From Verrucomicrobiota bacterium (GTDB lineage: Bacteria; Verrucomicrobiota; Verrucomicrobiia; Chthoniobacterales; Chthoniobacteraceae), in NCBI GenBank assembly GCA_009885995.1, contig VFJQ01000054.1, positions 1 to 64,000 of the forward strand: 64,000 bases of DNA. Direction: 5' to 3'. A program made the position numbers and the translations under genes. Shown in pieces: positions 63,919 to 64,000 of the stretch (positions within the stretch are counted from its first letter, which is position 1; every line of letters begins with the position of its first letter). Below the pieces are notes generated by a model. That model had not been told where the DNA came from and ran no database searches. It saw only the letters and a program-made list of their open reading frames with translations.

Positions 63919-64000
63919 ATGTTCACCATCGAACCGGTCGAAGCTCCGCGGGCCACACCAGTAACGCACCCGATTTGGATTCGGCTGCCAAAGTCCGGCA
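63919..64000 (+). CDS. Start of a probable small excisionase/AlpA-like DNA-binding protein (partial)
   Basis: The open frame begins MFTIEPVEAPRATPVTHPIW and continues IRLPKSG to the window edge. The segment ending in RLPKSG is similar in feel to the start of small helix-turn-helix regulators found next to integrases in this kind of element, where a CPFTGLSR-type helix usually follows. Only 27 codons are available, so the call rests on pattern memory and location. A 131-base gap lies between it and the cargo gene and shows no other feature. Confidence 0.45.
   Translation, partial: MFTIEPVEAPRATPVTHPIWIRLPKSG

Larger units (their letters stand above)
61411..64000. mobile_element. Left part of an integrated genetic element (tRNA-targeted, tyrosine integrase)
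   Basis: From about 61.4 kb to the window end, G+C is clearly lower and codon use is more mixed than in the rest. The region starts with the tRNA fragment and carries an integrase, an unrecognised cargo gene and a probable excisionase-like gene. It is cut by the window edge, so its size, other cargo and second junction are unknown. Confidence 0.7.

Noticed and set aside
63784-63969. Small minus-strand frame near the right edge
   Set aside because: No recognisable protein features, and the opposite strand has the more plausible excisionase-like start.

Overview
The window is high-GC DNA (roughly two thirds G+C by eye) from a free-living Gram-negative-type heterotroph. Verrucomicrobiota is my best guess. 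It rests on the style of the gene set: a large PQQ-propeller protein, an EpsI/exosortase pair beside a polysaccharide cluster, many secreted proteins of unknown function, and decaying PAS-kinase/LuxR modules. No rRNA or other decisive marker is present, so the assignment is an inference. Genes are densely packed, with many 1-4 bp overlaps (ATGA or GTGA).

Layout. 0.1-3.9 kb holds decaying genes: a two-component kinase fused to its response regulator by internal deletion and carrying two compensating frameshifts, and a shrunken DNA methyltransferase of restriction-modification type. 3.9-6.6 kb encodes membrane proteins (BASS transporter, DUF4239-like, DUF4105). 6.6-11 kb has a MITE-like repeat, a secreted protein, a receiver/pseudokinase/formylglycine-enzyme-like fusion and a TPR protein. 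11-14.4 kb carries a DltB-like MBOAT acyltransferase, glpX and a secreted protein. 14.4-18.7 kb has a second MITE-like repeat, a 1323-residue PQQ-propeller protein and a very long hairpin. 18.7-27.1 kb is housekeeping: dienelactone hydrolase, bioA, CPBP protease, comF-accD-folC, rpe, a new 51-residue membrane protein, a pterin dehydratase and cysK.

27.1-44.4 kb is one large surface-polysaccharide locus. It contains an SGNH hydrolase, EpsI-like protein, exosortase, a GT9, a WecG/TagA, several GT2 and GT4 glycosyltransferases, a GDP-mannose 3,5-epimerase-like enzyme, a sugar-kinase-like phosphotransferase, a nucleotidyltransferase/thymidylate-kinase-like fusion, an FAD oxidoreductase, two methyltransferases and a polysaccharide deacetylase. 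Together they look able to make, modify and assemble an exopolysaccharide or glycan, with exosortase-dependent protein export or anchoring alongside.

44.5-61.3 kb returns to core metabolism and stress: a VWA protein, gcvP, the pyrR-pyrB-pyrC-yacG operon, clpC, a ceramidase-like secreted protein, a Spy-like protein, a hybrid sensor kinase with a periplasmic binding-protein-like sensor, and an atypical aldehyde dehydrogenase. From 61.4 kb to the right edge base composition drops and an integrated element begins. It shows a 3' tRNA fragment (likely attachment site), a tyrosine integrase, an unrecognised cargo gene and the start of a probable excisionase-like gene. The other end of this element lies outside the window.

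The sequence also carries several small repeat families: two MITE-like inverted-repeat elements, heptanucleotide tandem repeats inside two unrelated coding regions, a GC-palindrome cluster inside the methyltransferase remnant, and a long perfect hairpin. No CRISPR array, complete tRNA or rRNA was seen.
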